This document shows positions 1-12,058 of a stretch of DNA of 64,000 nucleotides, piece after piece (position 1 is the stretch's first letter; every line of letters starts with the position of its first letter). The DNA is taken from positions 621,501-685,500 of the forward strand of contig CANUEZ040000168.1 in assembly GCA_948099385.1 (NCBI GenBank), given 5' to 3'. The notes under the pieces are model-generated. The model ran no database searches, was not told the DNA's origin, and worked only from the letters and a program-made list of their open reading frames with translations. The position numbers and the translations under genes are program-made. The DNA is from Fasciola hepatica (Eukaryota > Platyhelminthes > Trematoda > Plagiorchiida > Fasciolidae).

Positions 1-99
1 AAAAACATCCGAAGGTGCAATGTTTTCTTGCCTGGGAGACAAAGCCGTGTCTACGAGTATTGCTCTTAACACGTAGATGCTAGTACTATTTCACTGTGA

Positions 100-1241
100 G
101 AAGCTTCAGTATTCCACCGATTGTGAATGGCAGTGGGTTGTAAAATGTAGCTTTCATAACTCCTAGTATCAACCAACACCTTGAGCATCTTGTCATTCAC
201 ACCAGGCATCGGCAGTTGCTCGGTAAGCATTTGTGCGGGGCTGAAAAAATGACAGACGAGGGTAGATAATCGACTGTGAATAATGGGTATTTGCGGTCAC
301 CAGTCGATTGAAAAGCCTGATAGCTTCGTACCAGCCAAGTGTACCGAGGGTGCCAATTTGAGCCACGGAGAAAGTACGTACGCTTATTCGACGCCACGGT
401 AATCTGTCCTGCATATTGTCTGGATGGTTGTGATCGTTGACCAGCAATGGATGCACATGGACTGGGAACCAACATTGAGTGGTACGACGGCCTGCGTTTC
501 GGCCATTTCAAGAGCCTTTTAGTTTTTAATACGCGGATTTGAGGTCGAGGGTTCTGTGCTCCGAAAAACGTCGAAGGGGGTTAGATACCATTTCAGTGTT
601 GCAAATGTCCCGTAAAGCGTTATCCGAGTGTTAAGTGGTTGCAGATCTTAAGTTGCAATCCTTAGCCAATGGAGAAAAGTCGTTATAGGAACCGATCTAA
701 GTTTTTCCCAGTCCCGTATTTGCAAGTAGCCAAAAGATGAAAAATCGGTACTTCATTCTTGGGTTGTATGTATATGGACTGAAGTATAGTTACTGCTGTG
801 TCGTATTCAGGACAGTCTGAAATGAATCTGTACTCAGGCGACCTATAATTGTTCAGCGTTTTCAATTTTCTTGGGTCGTTTGCGGAGGTGAAATTAATGG
901 AGTTGATAAACGTACGTATCAAATTTGTCCAGGTATGGGCTGCGTTTGAAGAAAACCTATCAGATTGGAGCAAAACGGTCCTTTTTAGATTGACTGGTTG
1001 TAATACTTGGAGGAAGATGTTCACAAATACAACTAGCAGAGAAGACTGGGCAAGAGTTGGCGTTTAAGTTAGGCTTTAATAATCGAAGAACATAATACAC
1101 TCTGAAACGCGAAAAAATACATGTTGGATAATCTAAAGATTTGAAACAGAAATGTTCTCGACGCGTAATATCGTGTGGCCGTCCACTATGATTTGAAGGG
1201 CGCGATCGCGTATACCTCCCTTGATGTTTTTCCACGAGCAA
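100..1241 (-). pseudogene. Ty3/gypsy Gag and protease remnant, left copy
   Basis: Minus-strand open segments at 960-1241, 683-1024 and 197-511 read in order as a broken Gag. The middle segment has the conserved pattern of flatworm gypsy Gag: ANDPRKLKTLNNY, then SDCPEYDTAVTILQS, then PKNE and HLLAT. The 197-511 frame holds a degenerate zinc-knuckle region around GSNWHPRY, with the cysteines lost. Below about 190 a weak aspartic-protease-like stretch follows. Gag would package the element RNA and the protease would mature it. Frameshifts and stops rule out function. The same reading frames occur unchanged in the right copy, so the decay predates the duplication. Confidence 0.7.
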
Positions 1242-2470
1242 GTTTTGTGTACGATCCCTTCATTAGTTTTCACATCGTTTCAGATGTGTGACGGAATACG
1301 CTCTGTTTGAAAATGATCGCGAGGATGGCAAAATGACTCAAGGTTTATGACGAACCGTTTCCTGTGATTTGATTGAAAATAAATATATTTTTAAGCGCGC
1401 TTTTTTTTGCTTGGGTTTTCATTTGGTATCACAAGAGCGAGTTGTTGGTTTATCTGGCGGACTTTCATCATTGGGAATATTTTAGTGTTATATTTGAAAC
1501 TTACTACTTGCACTGAAGATCTGTTGTCGCGTGGCTGATCCCAACTCTAGGGATTGGTTAGCCTCTGGGGTTGCAATAACTCGCTGTGCCCCTTCGTCTC
1601 GTTTGTATTTCATGGCTTCGGCGTTTGCTTTGCACCAGGTAGTTGTGATTTCTAGTTTATCAACCACTGGCTTGCCTGTATCAGGTATAATGATCACCAA
1701 TCGGGCCGAAGTCATCCCCGGACAACCGCGTAGGCACTCCCGTCGGGATGAGCGTGCGTAATGATAAAATAACCACAAAGCTACAGTAGGGTTCTGTGGT
1801 ATAGTGCACTGCGTGCTCGCGGTCCTGGAGACACCGTTTGTTCGCATGACCCAGGCAGTGTTGTCGTGAATAAGCGAGTTGTCCAGGCGGGAAAGTACAG
1901 TTCAAAAGTTGGCTTCAATACGTAGGTTTGTGACTGGAATAACCGAAAATTGAGAGCTTTAGAATAGCTTGTGTGCGGTGGTTCCATGCGATCACAACAG
2001 GCAGGTGCTCAGAAGATTCCCGTAGTGAGTGTTTTTAGAAAAGGATTTTGGGGAAGATCAGGTAATGGATATTCGGCTGAACACTTCGAGTTTCGAGGCG
2101 AACATTTAAAGGAGTGATAGATGGGAAGTTAGGTCATTCGTGCTCAGGCCCAGCTACTCAGTTTGCGGAACCAAGTATGGCAATGCAAGGGCACATGTTC
2201 CGCCCCTGAGGCCCAGTCTCTCTCCCGTCGTCGCGTAAGTGTATGGGGTGTCTGAGAGGAGTAGCACTTCTGAGTTGGTTGACTGTCGTGTCCCTTGGGG
2301 CATCCTCTATCTCTTTGGTCTCCATCATTCACCCAACTCTCACCTGTGGCTCCACGAAGCTGAAGCATGCATCAGCGGCCACACCCCGGCAAACCGCTCG
2401 ACAGGCGGGCTAAACCAGGTTGAGGGTTACCGAGGTCTAAAAAACTTTGGCGAGACGGTGTTCGGTATGT
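1242..2470. other. Unassigned part of the duplicated block
   Basis: No protein family is recognisable here. By position this should contain the 5' untranslated region and perhaps an eroded LTR of the minus-strand gypsy element, but I could not delimit terminal repeats. The short open frames, for example 1488-1847 on minus and 1531-1761 on plus, overlap each other and carry no motif I know. Confidence 0.4.
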
Positions 2471-2479
2471 GAAGACAGA

Positions 2480-2735
2480 TCCTTCTGAATGGGCCGACGA
2501 GATCTGCTGATCCAACGGCCACAAAGGACACCTATTCAACTGCCTGATCCGGCATTCCAGAGGAGGCGAACGAACCGTACAGCAGGTCACCGGCTCCTCT
2601 GGGAACACCCTGCTGCCTTGCAGTCTGCACTTGGGTGTGCAAGGGCTAGAGGTGCAACCTCGAACAAAAAGGCCGAACGGTGCTGGGGACACCGCTTCGT
2701 ACCCTACTCCCGCGACTCTATGGTTATTCACGAAA
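2480..2735 (+). mobile_element. RTE-A 5'-leader fragment, left copy
   Basis: The stretch around 2630-2725, with the words GTGCAAGGGCTAGAGGTG and CTCGAACAAAAAGGCCGAAC, resembles the leader at 20940-21060 (plus) and 15240-15340 (minus), which sits directly upstream of the RTE-A endonuclease. It is therefore a leader fragment in plus orientation. The right-hand duplicate lies at 12059-12314. Confidence 0.6.
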
Positions 2736-2819
2736 CCTTCGCGATGTCCATGGAGCCGACTTGTCCTCTCGCAGGAGATAGTCGTGTAAAAGTAAAAGTA
2801 GAAGTAAGTCGCGTAAGTC

Positions 2820-3000
2820 CCAGATCGTCCAAAGCGGATTGTTGGGTCGATGCTTCGAGTGGAGTCCCTTGGTTTTCCATGTGCACTTCCTCTCCACCTG
2901 TGGACGTAGTTGCTAGGTGGAAGGCAATAGCGTCTGAGACCACTTGGCGCTTCCTCGTTGATCCTACGACTGCTTTTCGATTGCAAGGCACCGTTGTCTA
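2820..3000 (-). pseudogene. RTE-A linker fragment between endonuclease and RT, left copy
   Basis: The minus-strand translation of 2728-2991 contains STRKRQVVSDAIAFHLATT followed by EEVHMENQGTPLEASTQQSA. It matches the linker of RTE-A at 14150-14320, which reads GSPRKRQVVSDVIASHLATT. It is an isolated piece with no endonuclease or RT attached, in opposite orientation to the neighbouring leader fragment at 2480-2735. The duplicate is at 12399-12579. Confidence 0.75.
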
Positions 3001-3083
3001 ATTGTCTCGTTTGACAGCTTTTCGTGCCACACCACTCAGTATCCGTCGAAGCAACTTCCAGCTTTCAACACCCACTTTTCACC

Positions 3084-4216
3084 CTAAGGTAGCAATAAAC
3101 CTTTGCACATGACCTCACTTGGACCGTAGCAGACCGTGCTCTCGGACAAACTGTGACAAAGGAATATGCCCAACTGCCCAGAGGGAATTGGGTAGTCGAA
3201 GAATTCATCACAGTGTTCAAATAGATGAGCATGCAATAGCGCGCCTTCCATTCTTTGGATGAGGGCCGGTCTGCGGTCGATCAGTGCACATTTTTTTGGG
3301 GTTTCATTGCTGTAAATTGTTGAACCAATGTCCATCAATTGACCATTCAGACCCCTACGTCTTACGGACCCGGAGAAAGTTTTGTCCCAGAATCTTACAT
3401 CCGTGTACAGGTTGGCCTCAGCACATCGTTCCTGAGTGCGACGAAACACTTGTTCAGCAATCATGTGTCGACTGGTCACACAACAGCGAATGATCTGCAT
3501 GTAGGACTCAAACGGAAAAGCTGAGAATTTATCCAGTGGTCCGTGAATCCGCACATCAGCACTGATGTGCAGCCAACTGCGCACGTTGAATACTACCTGT
3601 TCTTCCCCGTACAACACCATGAATTTTTGGACAACCCGGGGCAACTGGCGTTCAATATAATCCAAGTAGTGGGGAGACCACTTGGTGCTACACAAAATGT
3701 AAGTGAACACAGAGAAACACATGAAGTTCCTGTGGTGATCAGCCGGCAATACATTCTTGAAAACCACGGGTCCGAGACATAACAAGCTCTGCTTGCACTC
3801 TGTTGCTTTCCAATATTCGATGTCCTCCAGCGTTCGACACACGCGGGGAAATTCACACGTCATATGTTTCTCTATAGTCCTCAGAGGTTCGTTTACCTGC
3901 CGCAAACCACTAAAATCCAAAATCGGTCTACGTCTAGAACGAGATTTACGCCGAAGACCGATTAATCGTCGCATTATTCCACGACAGACACTGTGCATGT
4001 AGTCGTTAGGAAACAGGTCTATCATATCCACCGGTAGTACTTCGAACGGGAACTGCCAGTATGACGACTACCTTGGCGACGACTTCGAAAGTCAATGTCA
4101 TTGCGTAAATTTCCTGTGGTTGATGGGAAAATGAGACAGCGCTGGACGCAATAGCCGCGTTGTGTGCATCTGTGGCAGCTGTATAACCCAAAATGATGCT
4201 TAACCCGCTTGAGCAT
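3084..4216 (-). pseudogene. CACTA (EnSpm-like) transposase, C-terminal part, frameshifted
   Basis: The minus-strand frame 3084-4031 encodes about 315 residues with the pattern of the animal and plant CACTA transposase region: DLFPNDYMHSVCRGIMRRL near the start, then EDIEYWKATECKQSLLCLGP, then PLDKFSAFPFESYMQ. The frame 4022-4216 supplies the preceding block, with HFGLYSCHRCTQRGYC and a later FRSRRQ, so one frameshift near 4030 separates the halves. Such transposases cut and paste DNA; related CACTA elements are known in schistosomes (SmTRC1 type). The N-terminal half, including the first acidic catalytic residues, is not recognisable. Terminal inverted repeats were not found. The stop lies only 18 bases from the duplication breakpoint at 3066/3067. 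Confidence 0.8.
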
Positions 4217-7200
4217 TGCCGGTCACCGCCAAAAATTGGCCGCCATGATAGGAATGCACTAAAACAAACAGGACATCTAAATTTATAATACGCTAAAAAA
4301 TGGTCAGTAAATGTCAAATTTTTTTCTTATTACGGTTTTTTAACATAGAATATTAGGTTCGGAATTCTCATGCATTCACGATTCTGGAGATTTCTGTATC
4401 TGAAGCCAATGGGGACCAAGCTACTAAATATTCGGAAATGTGGCTTAATAGAGACTCTCGTTGGAAGTCTTTTGCATTTGTGACGGTTTCAGTTGTTTTT
4501 GGGGGCATTGCACTGCTTTCCTGCGACCGTCCCCTAGGGGACACTCAGGTGACGGTCGAGTGTACCCTTGTGCTGCCTGGGATTGTTCCCTCGCAGAACA
4601 AAACTATCTTCAAGAAAAAGTTAGACCTCTACCTTGGCCTCTTCCAGTAATTCCTTGCCAATAAAAAAACAGAAGTGAAATAGATGTCTTATTGCACTTC
4701 CGTTCCGCCGTATGCTTAAGAATGTCGCTCCCCCATTGCGCTTAGGGCACTGTCCATAGTGAGCCACTGCAAGCTGTTATGTATGTTTTGTTACTCCCCC
4801 CCCCAGACCCCCGCTTCCGATCAGAGATCCCCTCGAGAACCGGAAAAGTGATGCTGAAAGCCCAGAACACTTGTAGTACTTCATGGCTTCAAGATGGCTG
4901 ATGTGAGTTGTTTTACCGGTTAGACGGACGCCATAGTCTCCCGCGATGGTGGCTGGAATGGTGAGTGTCGTTAAACTTCCGCTTACCAGGTCATTTCAGG
5001 ATGGTCATATATTGAAGCGTTTGTTGCGGTCAGGGAGGAAGAAGATCGCGAACATCGATCGGCATAGCCCAGGCAAGTTACGCGACCGTCATTTACTATG
5101 TAAAGCCTTGCATACGTGGACTACTCTACGCCAAGTGTCGGAATCCGAAAACACGTGGCAAGCTTGGGATCCTCCATCACGCACTGGCTTTTCTTGGGAT
5201 GATGGTGACAGTTTCGAAAGTGTCTCTAGCTTAAACTGTGCTAGCGATTGCCTACTGATCTCTAGTCGTTTAAGCGCATCTGTTGAAGGCTCTAGCTCCA
5301 ACCTTATGGTAGACAATAAAGAGCTCCCTCCACCGGCGTCATGCACCATTCCTCATCCTAACAGTCAACCCCCTTTGGTTTCTCCAATTTCTTATACGAC
5401 ATGCGACGAACGTCGGTCTGTATGATCGTTTGTATATCACCTCACCACTGTCTTTCAAGAACAAGTACTACTATGTAAACACCCGTGCCGTGCAGATTTT
5501 CCGGTGACTTCTAATTGATTATACATCATATTCGTTAAAAAGCATTTTTATCTATCGTTGTGAACGTATAAAAATAAGTTTGGGGGTGGTCAGGTTTCTC
5601 TTGCTGCGTCGATTACGTGGATGCTCTGGTTTTGAATTTTGAACGTTTGCTGTCGTTTTCCAGCGCTTATTTGCATTCCACCTTTCCGTTCGAATCGCAG
5701 CTTGAATGCCATCCTAAGTTGCGTTGTGCTGTGCTGACGTTGACGGCAGAAGAGTCGAACAATGCCCGCTTGCATACCGGGTATGATCAGCGCTTGGTGA
5801 GTGCCACAACTCAAGGTAAGTCAGTTTCCCTACGCTGAAGTTCGGTTTATGTCTTTACCGATGTTGAGAAATTTGCTAATGTCCTGTAGTCTTGTGGCAG
5901 TACTTTGTTTCAATGCTGGTGCCAAGCTGTTTTCGGATCTTGTGTTATCGGTCGCTTCAGTCTCGTACCACTAATCTGCAGTCGGTTAATGTGTGGTTCA
6001 TGTTTTGATTCATTAGTGAGTTGATTTTCAGTCTTCAAAATTAGAGACAGGAAGACTTCCCGTATATTCTTTGTCACAACAGCTGATGCCGGTGATCTCA
6101 GGAATAGAAACCATGTCATTCAGGAAATTTAGTTCGCCTGAAGGTTAAGTCGTCTACTCCCACTGGGAGCGGGTTCCTGATGTATGTACCTTCGAATCGG
6201 GCGATACGGCAGCGGCAAACCAGTAGATTCTGGCTTCCCGAGTGTGAAAGTGTCCCTGCGTACGGCGGGGTCAACACAGTTGGAAGATCGCCTGCAGCTC
6301 CGGTCCTAGGTCGCCCCCGGGTAATGCTACAATCACTCCGCATACTCCGACAGGTTTGTGGGGACAGTCCAGTTGCTTGCGGGCGACTTCCATAACCAGA
6401 CAAGGGGGCAAGTGGCAGCTCTGACAAGCTTCGCTGATTCACCTGCCATGCACGAGTATGCGGCCGCAGCGGCATATTCTAACCGAGGTCTAACTTGTGT
6501 AGTGTACAACTGAGAAGCCAGGCGTATTCTACGTCGAGACACGTGCCCTGAATATGACTGTTTTTGAGTTGGTCCATAACACCACCGGCTAAAAATCAAG
6601 TACGGTGTCAATGCAACGGAATATGCGGAAATGGGCTGGGGGACTGAGCCCTCAATTGATAAGCGCACCTTGTTGATAGCTAACCACCGCCGCGGCCATC
6701 CTATCCGCGCCCGGTAGCAATAAGGTAAGTTTTCCGAACTGATCCTTCGCCTACGGGCTGGTTGTGATAAGTAAACGCTTGTCACGCTAAACCGGAGTCT
6801 CGTGTTTCCAAAGCCCGAGATCAGCCTTCATTCCGGCCGTCTATAATATCTATAGCAGCATATCGTCGCAGTTTCTGTCGACTAAAGATTGAGGTAAATT
6901 ATTGATCGCCCCTTTTCACGGCTTCTGGGTCTTAAAAACTCCTGTGTCGCTGCATTTTACTTCGTCGTGTGTCGTTCCTGTCACATCAACGTTTTTTCTC
7001 CCCGAGTTCGCAGTGCTCCAGTGCCAGTTTGTGAACGCACTGTAGGGCTAATACGAGAATGTTCACAAATTCAACGGACTGACGTTTGAGCGAGAATTGC
7101 TGTGTTATGCTTCATTTGTCTAAAGCGCAACAGAAGATACATGAGAGTTGGTCTGTAGAATGCACCACTTACAGGCAACGGTTGAACCGGAAATGTTCGG

Positions 7201-7250
7201 AATATCCTCCCTGGTGTGGAGAGATTCAGTCAGGTAGGATGCTACACGGC
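4217..7250. other. Unassigned 3 kb between CACTA and gypsy remnants
   Basis: No convincing gene. The minus-strand frame 4006-4317 partly overlaps the transposase. The plus frame 4946-5425 (159 codons) and the minus frames 6116-6475 and 6333-6785 have no motif I can name. The 6333-6785 frame contains LYTTQVRPRLEYAAAA, which faintly resembles the region after the RT of jockey or CR1 elements. Eroded gypsy 3' sequence and CACTA upstream sequence are both expected here. Confidence 0.4.
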
Positions 7251-7265
7251 GGATACTGTGCTTCT

Positions 7266-7532
7266 CTATTTCACAATAAGTGGGACGAATGCGTTGGTGC
7301 TTGGTAGTGATTTCATCAGTAGTGAAAGGTATGCCAGCTTTAGTGTCATCAGTACAAATGTGCTCGGCATTTCCGAAGGTCCCTCAGTTGACAGGTTAGT
7401 GTTGTCTCCTACCCGTTCTTCTGGGCATTCATTCAACGGTTTCAAGTGTCGTAGTAAAACTGGCTTCACGTCCTTCGTGGTACTGAATGTACGCCCATTA
7501 GGAATTAAAGTCAGTGAGATCAAATTCATCAA
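7266..7532 (-). pseudogene. Possible C-terminal pol remnant of the gypsy element
   Basis: The 88-codon minus frame contains LIPNGRTFSTTKDVKPVLLR and then ECPEERVGDNTN. It lies downstream of the RNase H remnant in the same orientation, where the end of integrase would be. The word pattern fits the tail of a gypsy integrase but no zinc-binding or DDE residues are visible. The space between RNase H and this frame is too short for a whole integrase, so a deletion is likely. Confidence 0.35.
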
Positions 7533-8108
7533 CTAAGCGGCCCTACTTAAGCGATCGTTTTGGTGCAATGGTACGGGACCAGGAGCTGTTGACCACTTGG
7601 GAGTAAAATCCCCGTAGACGATTTCCTATTAAAGATGAACATTCGTCCATGTGGGGCTGCGTTCGTTATAGTTATAGGAAGACCTTGTATGCACCGTGCC
7701 ACCAGAACCCATTCCCAGCGAGTGACTGCCGCACCCAGGGCCTCAGTCTAGTTTGATATTTCATGACATTGCGTATAATCGTTCAGCCTGGCTGTTGCAC
7801 TGGATTGTTCCCTGTACTTTTTGTAGTCATACCCTTCTCGAAGAGGAATCGCTTTAATTTAAGGAGGGATGTGGAGCCGTGATTTGAGTGCATATCGGAG
7901 GGCAAATCCGATATTGAGATCAGATTTGTTAGACAGAAGATGAATCACAGTTCATGCAGAAGTAGAGGTAAACGAAGAGGAAATGTATTTATCGATAATA
8001 ACAAGTAAACATCTATTTTGCGTGGACGAGAGCAAAAGACCTTTGAGATCAATGTTGTCTCTCAGATGGTTGTGTAGCCTTTATCGAACTGTTTCCGGAT
8101 TGTTTAAT

Positions 8109-8417
8109 TTAACGCGCTTTCAGTTCCCGCTCATATATGCGGCAGTGTTGATTTGCAACCTCTATCTGCTCAGCCGGAATAAGTGAGTTCTTCACATGAA
8201 CAAAGTGATTCAGATGTACAGTGCCTGGGCAGCAGGGGGCATCAGAGTTGTTTTGGATGGTCCGCGTTAAGAGACAGTAGCTCCGAGAGAGCATATCGTC
8301 AACCTTATTCTCCTTACCAAGCCTATAAATAACGTGAAAACGCGAAGATGGTTCTGTTCGCCGTCGTCGTTTATTTATTCTTAATCTTGCCTTTTCCTTT
8401 GGCACTATATAATGCAA
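8109..8417 (-). pseudogene. Ty3/gypsy RNase H C-terminal remnant
   Basis: The minus frame contains RFHVIYRLGKENKVDDMLSR. This is the hallmark end of gypsy RNase H, where the usual form is Y-R-P-G-K-x-N, two variable residues, D-A-L-S-R. Here proline is replaced by leucine and alanine by methionine. RNase H removes the RNA strand during reverse transcription. It follows the RT fragment at 8892-9309 in correct order and strand. Confidence 0.75.
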
Positions 8418-8891
8418 CCGAATGTTGGTCAGTTACCAGTCTGAAATGGTTAACGACGCGTTCTTTCCGTTTTCTATCACGGTGTTCGCTTCTCGACTAG
8501 AATGGTGACGTTCACTTGGTCAGAGGATTCTGGAGAACAACGCTACAAGTCGACCATTCTAATTCGGTGTCGTGGCAATGACTCATTCACAAGCGTCAGT
8601 CTGGAGCCAATGGCGCATGTGGGTCTACGGTGTCAACAGCGTTTTAGACAGATTCCAACATGTTTCAGATGCATCAGTGTCGTCGTCCAGTACTGGGAGT
8701 TTGCGATCAAAAGTGAGATGTGTTTCTTGTCTATAAAAAGTAAGATCCAGCGGAGAAAACCGCTGTTTCGTTTCAGAGCCATAGAGTAAGGGCTTTTCGG
8801 TATGAATCAGGTTTCATCCTCCCAAGGGGAATTTCTTAGCCAGGTAGCTTCACTGTGCCTGTGGCAAAAGTGCACTTGCTCTGATTCACTA

Positions 8892-9309
8892 TTAGTACAC
8901 ATTTCTCCGCAGCCTAGAGTAATCACTTCGGATTTTGATCGCATTCTCGCTGCAGACAGGTAGTACCGACCTGTGTGAAAGTTCCTTCGAGCTTTTTATC
9001 ACGGATAGTCCCGCCGACATATGTTGGAAGCAGGTGATTCCATTAGTAACCGGGTGGGATGCGCCTAAACTGACAAAGATTGCCGAAGGCCTCAAAAACA
9101 GTAAAATTCTTAATGTTAGAGATCAAAAACTGACAGTACGGGCTTTCCAGGTCCACTGTTCTATACAGTGGGTGTCGACATATTTTCTCCGCCATTTCGT
9201 CGGTTTTCGGCATTGAATAGACGTCTAGTTTGGTGGAACGATGGGCCGTTTTACTATAATGAACCACCGTTTGCTTGTTATTTTTTCCCTCGTTGGTGGT
9301 GATCAGCAT
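8892..9309 (-). pseudogene. Ty3/gypsy reverse transcriptase N-terminal remnant
   Basis: The frame 9043-9309 reads KLDVYSMPKTDEMAEKI, then YRTVDLESPYCQF, TVFEAFGNLCQFRRIP. This is the start of the gypsy RT: the leucine-aspartate pair and the VDLxSxY block that carries the first catalytic aspartate. The overlapping frame 8892-9095 continues with VTNGITCFQHM, so one frameshift lies near 9050. The YxDD box should fall around 8900 but is not intact. It belongs to the same minus-strand element as the Gag at 9679-10820. Confidence 0.8.
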
Positions 9310-9678
9310 CTTTACACTCCACGGAGATCTCGAGGATTCGTTTGTGCTCTTTGAGTCTCTGAATTTTCTCGAATGAAAGAGTCATCTTCGACGGAACGCC
9401 GTAGCAATCGGCCTAGTATCCTATACTGGGCGCCCAAACGAAGGCGAGGCTCGTATTGTGGGAGTAGTGAAGCCACACGTAAAACGATGGTTTATTCTTG
9501 AAAGATATTTGCACACCATTATGAAGGTTTACAAAGTTATAATCAAGTAAGACGTTGGCACATGAATCAGACGAAAGCAAAAAACATCCGAAGGTGCAAT
9601 GTTTTCTTGCCTGGGAGACAAAGCCGTGTCTACGAGTATTGCTCTTAACACGTAGATGCTAGTACTATTTCACTGTGA

Positions 9679-10820
9679 GAAGCTTCAGTATTCCACCGAT
9701 TGTGAATGGCAGTGGGTTGTAAAATGTAGCTTTCATAACTCCTAGTATCAACCAACACCTTGAGCATCTTGTCATTCACACCAGGCATCGGCAGTTGCTC
9801 GGTAAGCATTTGTGCGGGGCTGAAAAAATGACAGACGAGGGTAGATAATCGACTGTGAATAATGGGTATTTGCGGTCACCAGTCGATTGAAAAGCCTGAT
9901 AGCTTCGTACCAGCCAAGTGTACCGAGGGTGCCAATTTGAGCCACGGAGAAAGTACGTACGCTTATTCGACGCCACGGTAATCTGTCCTGCATATTGTCT
10001 GGATGGTTGTGATCGTTGACCAGCAATGGATGCACATGGACTGGGAACCAACATTGAGTGGTACGACGGCCTGCGTTTCGGCCATTTCAAGAGCCTTTTA
10101 GTTTTTAATACGCGGATTTGAGGTCGAGGGTTCTGTGCTCCGAAAAACGTCGAAGGGGGTTAGATACCATTTCAGTGTTGCAAATGTCCCGTAAAGCGTT
10201 ATCCGAGTGTTAAGTGGTTGCAGATCTTAAGTTGCAATCCTTAGCCAATGGAGAAAAGTCGTTATAGGAACCGATCTAAGTTTTTCCCAGTCCCGTATTT
10301 GCAAGTAGCCAAAAGATGAAAAATCGGTACTTCATTCTTGGGTTGTATGTATATGGACTGAAGTATAGTTACTGCTGTGTCGTATTCAGGACAGTCTGAA
10401 ATGAATCTGTACTCAGGCGACCTATAATTGTTCAGCGTTTTCAATTTTCTTGGGTCGTTTGCGGAGGTGAAATTAATGGAGTTGATAAACGTACGTATCA
10501 AATTTGTCCAGGTATGGGCTGCGTTTGAAGAAAACCTATCAGATTGGAGCAAAACGGTCCTTTTTAGATTGACTGGTTGTAATACTTGGAGGAAGATGTT
10601 CACAAATACAACTAGCAGAGAAGACTGGGCAAGAGTTGGCGTTTAAGTTAGGCTTTAATAATCGAAGAACATAATACACTCTGAAACGCGAAAAAATACA
10701 TGTTGGATAATCTAAAGATTTGAAACAGAAATGTTCTCGACGCGTAATATCGTGTGGCCGTCCACTATGATTTGAAGGGCGCGATCGCGTATACCTCCCT
10801 TGATGTTTTTCCACGAGCAA
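9679..10820 (-). pseudogene. Ty3/gypsy Gag and protease remnant, right copy
   Basis: Identical reading frames to those at 100-1241, here at 10539-10820, 10262-10603 and 9776-10090. In this copy the downstream order is visible: Gag, then a weak protease region near 9700, RT at 8892-9309, RNase H at 8109-8417 and a possible integrase tail at 7266-7532, all on minus. That order is diagnostic of a Ty3/gypsy element. No LTR pair was found, so full limits are unknown. Confidence 0.72.
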
Positions 10821-12050
10821 GTTTTGTGTACGATCCCTTCATTAGTTTTCACATCGTTTCAGATGTGTGACGGAATACGCTCTGTTTGAAAATGATCGCG
10901 AGGATGGCAAAATGACTCAAGGTTTATGACGAACCGTTTCCTGTGATTTGATTGAAAATAAATATATTTTTAAGCGCGCTTTTTTTTGCTTGGGTTTTCA
11001 TTTGGTATCACAAGAGCGAGTTGTTGGTTTATCTGGCGGACTTTCATCATTGGGAATATTTTAGTGTTATATTTGAAACTTACTACTTGCACTGAAGATC
11101 TGTTGTCGCGTGGCTGATCCCAACTCTAGGGATTGGTTAGCCTCTGGGGTTGCAATAACTCGCTGTGCCCCTTCGTCTCGTTTGTATTTCATGGCTTCGG
11201 CGTTTGCTTTGCACCAGGTAGTTGTGATTTCTAGTTTATCAACCACTGGCTTGCCTGTATCAGGTATAATGATCACCAATCGGGCCGAAGTCATCCCCGG
11301 ACAACCGCGTAGGCACTCCCGTCGGGATGAGCGTGCGTAATGATAAAATAACCACAAAGCTACAGTAGGGTTCTGTGGTATAGTGCACTGCGTGCTCGCG
11401 GTCCTGGAGACACCGTTTGTTCGCATGACCCAGGCAGTGTTGTCGTGAATAAGCGAGTTGTCCAGGCGGGAAAGTACAGTTCAAAAGTTGGCTTCAATAC
11501 GTAGGTTTGTGACTGGAATAACCGAAAATTGAGAGCTTTAGAATAGCTTGTGTGCGGTGGTTCCATGCGATCACAACAGGCAGGTGCTCAGAAGATTCCC
11601 GTAGTGAGTGTTTTTAGAAAAGGATTTTGGGGAAGATCAGGTAATGGATATTCGGCTGAACACTTCGAGTTTCGAGGCGAACATTTAAAGGAGTGATAGA
11701 TGGGAAGTTAGGTCATTCGTGCTCAGGCCCAGCTACTCAGTTTGCGGAACCAAGTATGGCAATGCAAGGGCACATGTTCCGCCCCTGAGGCCCAGTCTCT
11801 CTCCCGTCGTCGCGTAAGTGTATGGGGTGTCTGAGAGGAGTAGCACTTCTGAGTTGGTTGACTGTCGTGTCCCTTGGGGCATCCTCTATCTCTTTGGTCT
11901 CCATCATTCACCCAACTCTCACCTGTGGCTCCACGAAGCTGAAGCATGCATCAGCGGCCACACCCCGGCAAACCGCTCGACAGGCGGGCTAAACCAGGTT
12001 GAGGGTTACCGAGGTCTAAAAAACTTCGGCGAGACGGTGTTCGGTATGTG
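10821..12050. other. Unassigned part of the right duplicated block
   Basis: Same as 1242-2470. No recognisable gene or terminal repeat. Confidence 0.4.
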
Positions 12051-12058
12051 AAGACAGA

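Larger units (their letters stand above)
1..3066. repeat. Left copy of a long direct repeat (segmental duplication)
   Basis: This block recurs in the same orientation at 9580-12645 with a constant offset of 9579. Comparing by eye I found five differences, at 2448 T/C, 2835 C/T, 2990 A/G, 3015 C/A and 3053 A/C, which is about 99.8 % identity. All five fall in the last 620 bases. The match stops sharply after 3066. The block is cut by the window edge, so the repeat may extend to the left. The content is a decayed gypsy gag and protease plus fragments of RTE-A. I infer a tandem duplication with a unit of 3067-12645. An assembly duplicate of two haplotypes is the main alternative. Confidence 0.95.

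Noticed and set aside
4946..5425. A 159-codon host gene
   Set aside because: No motif, no visible splice structure, and it lies inside a repeat-derived unit. It was left as unassigned.
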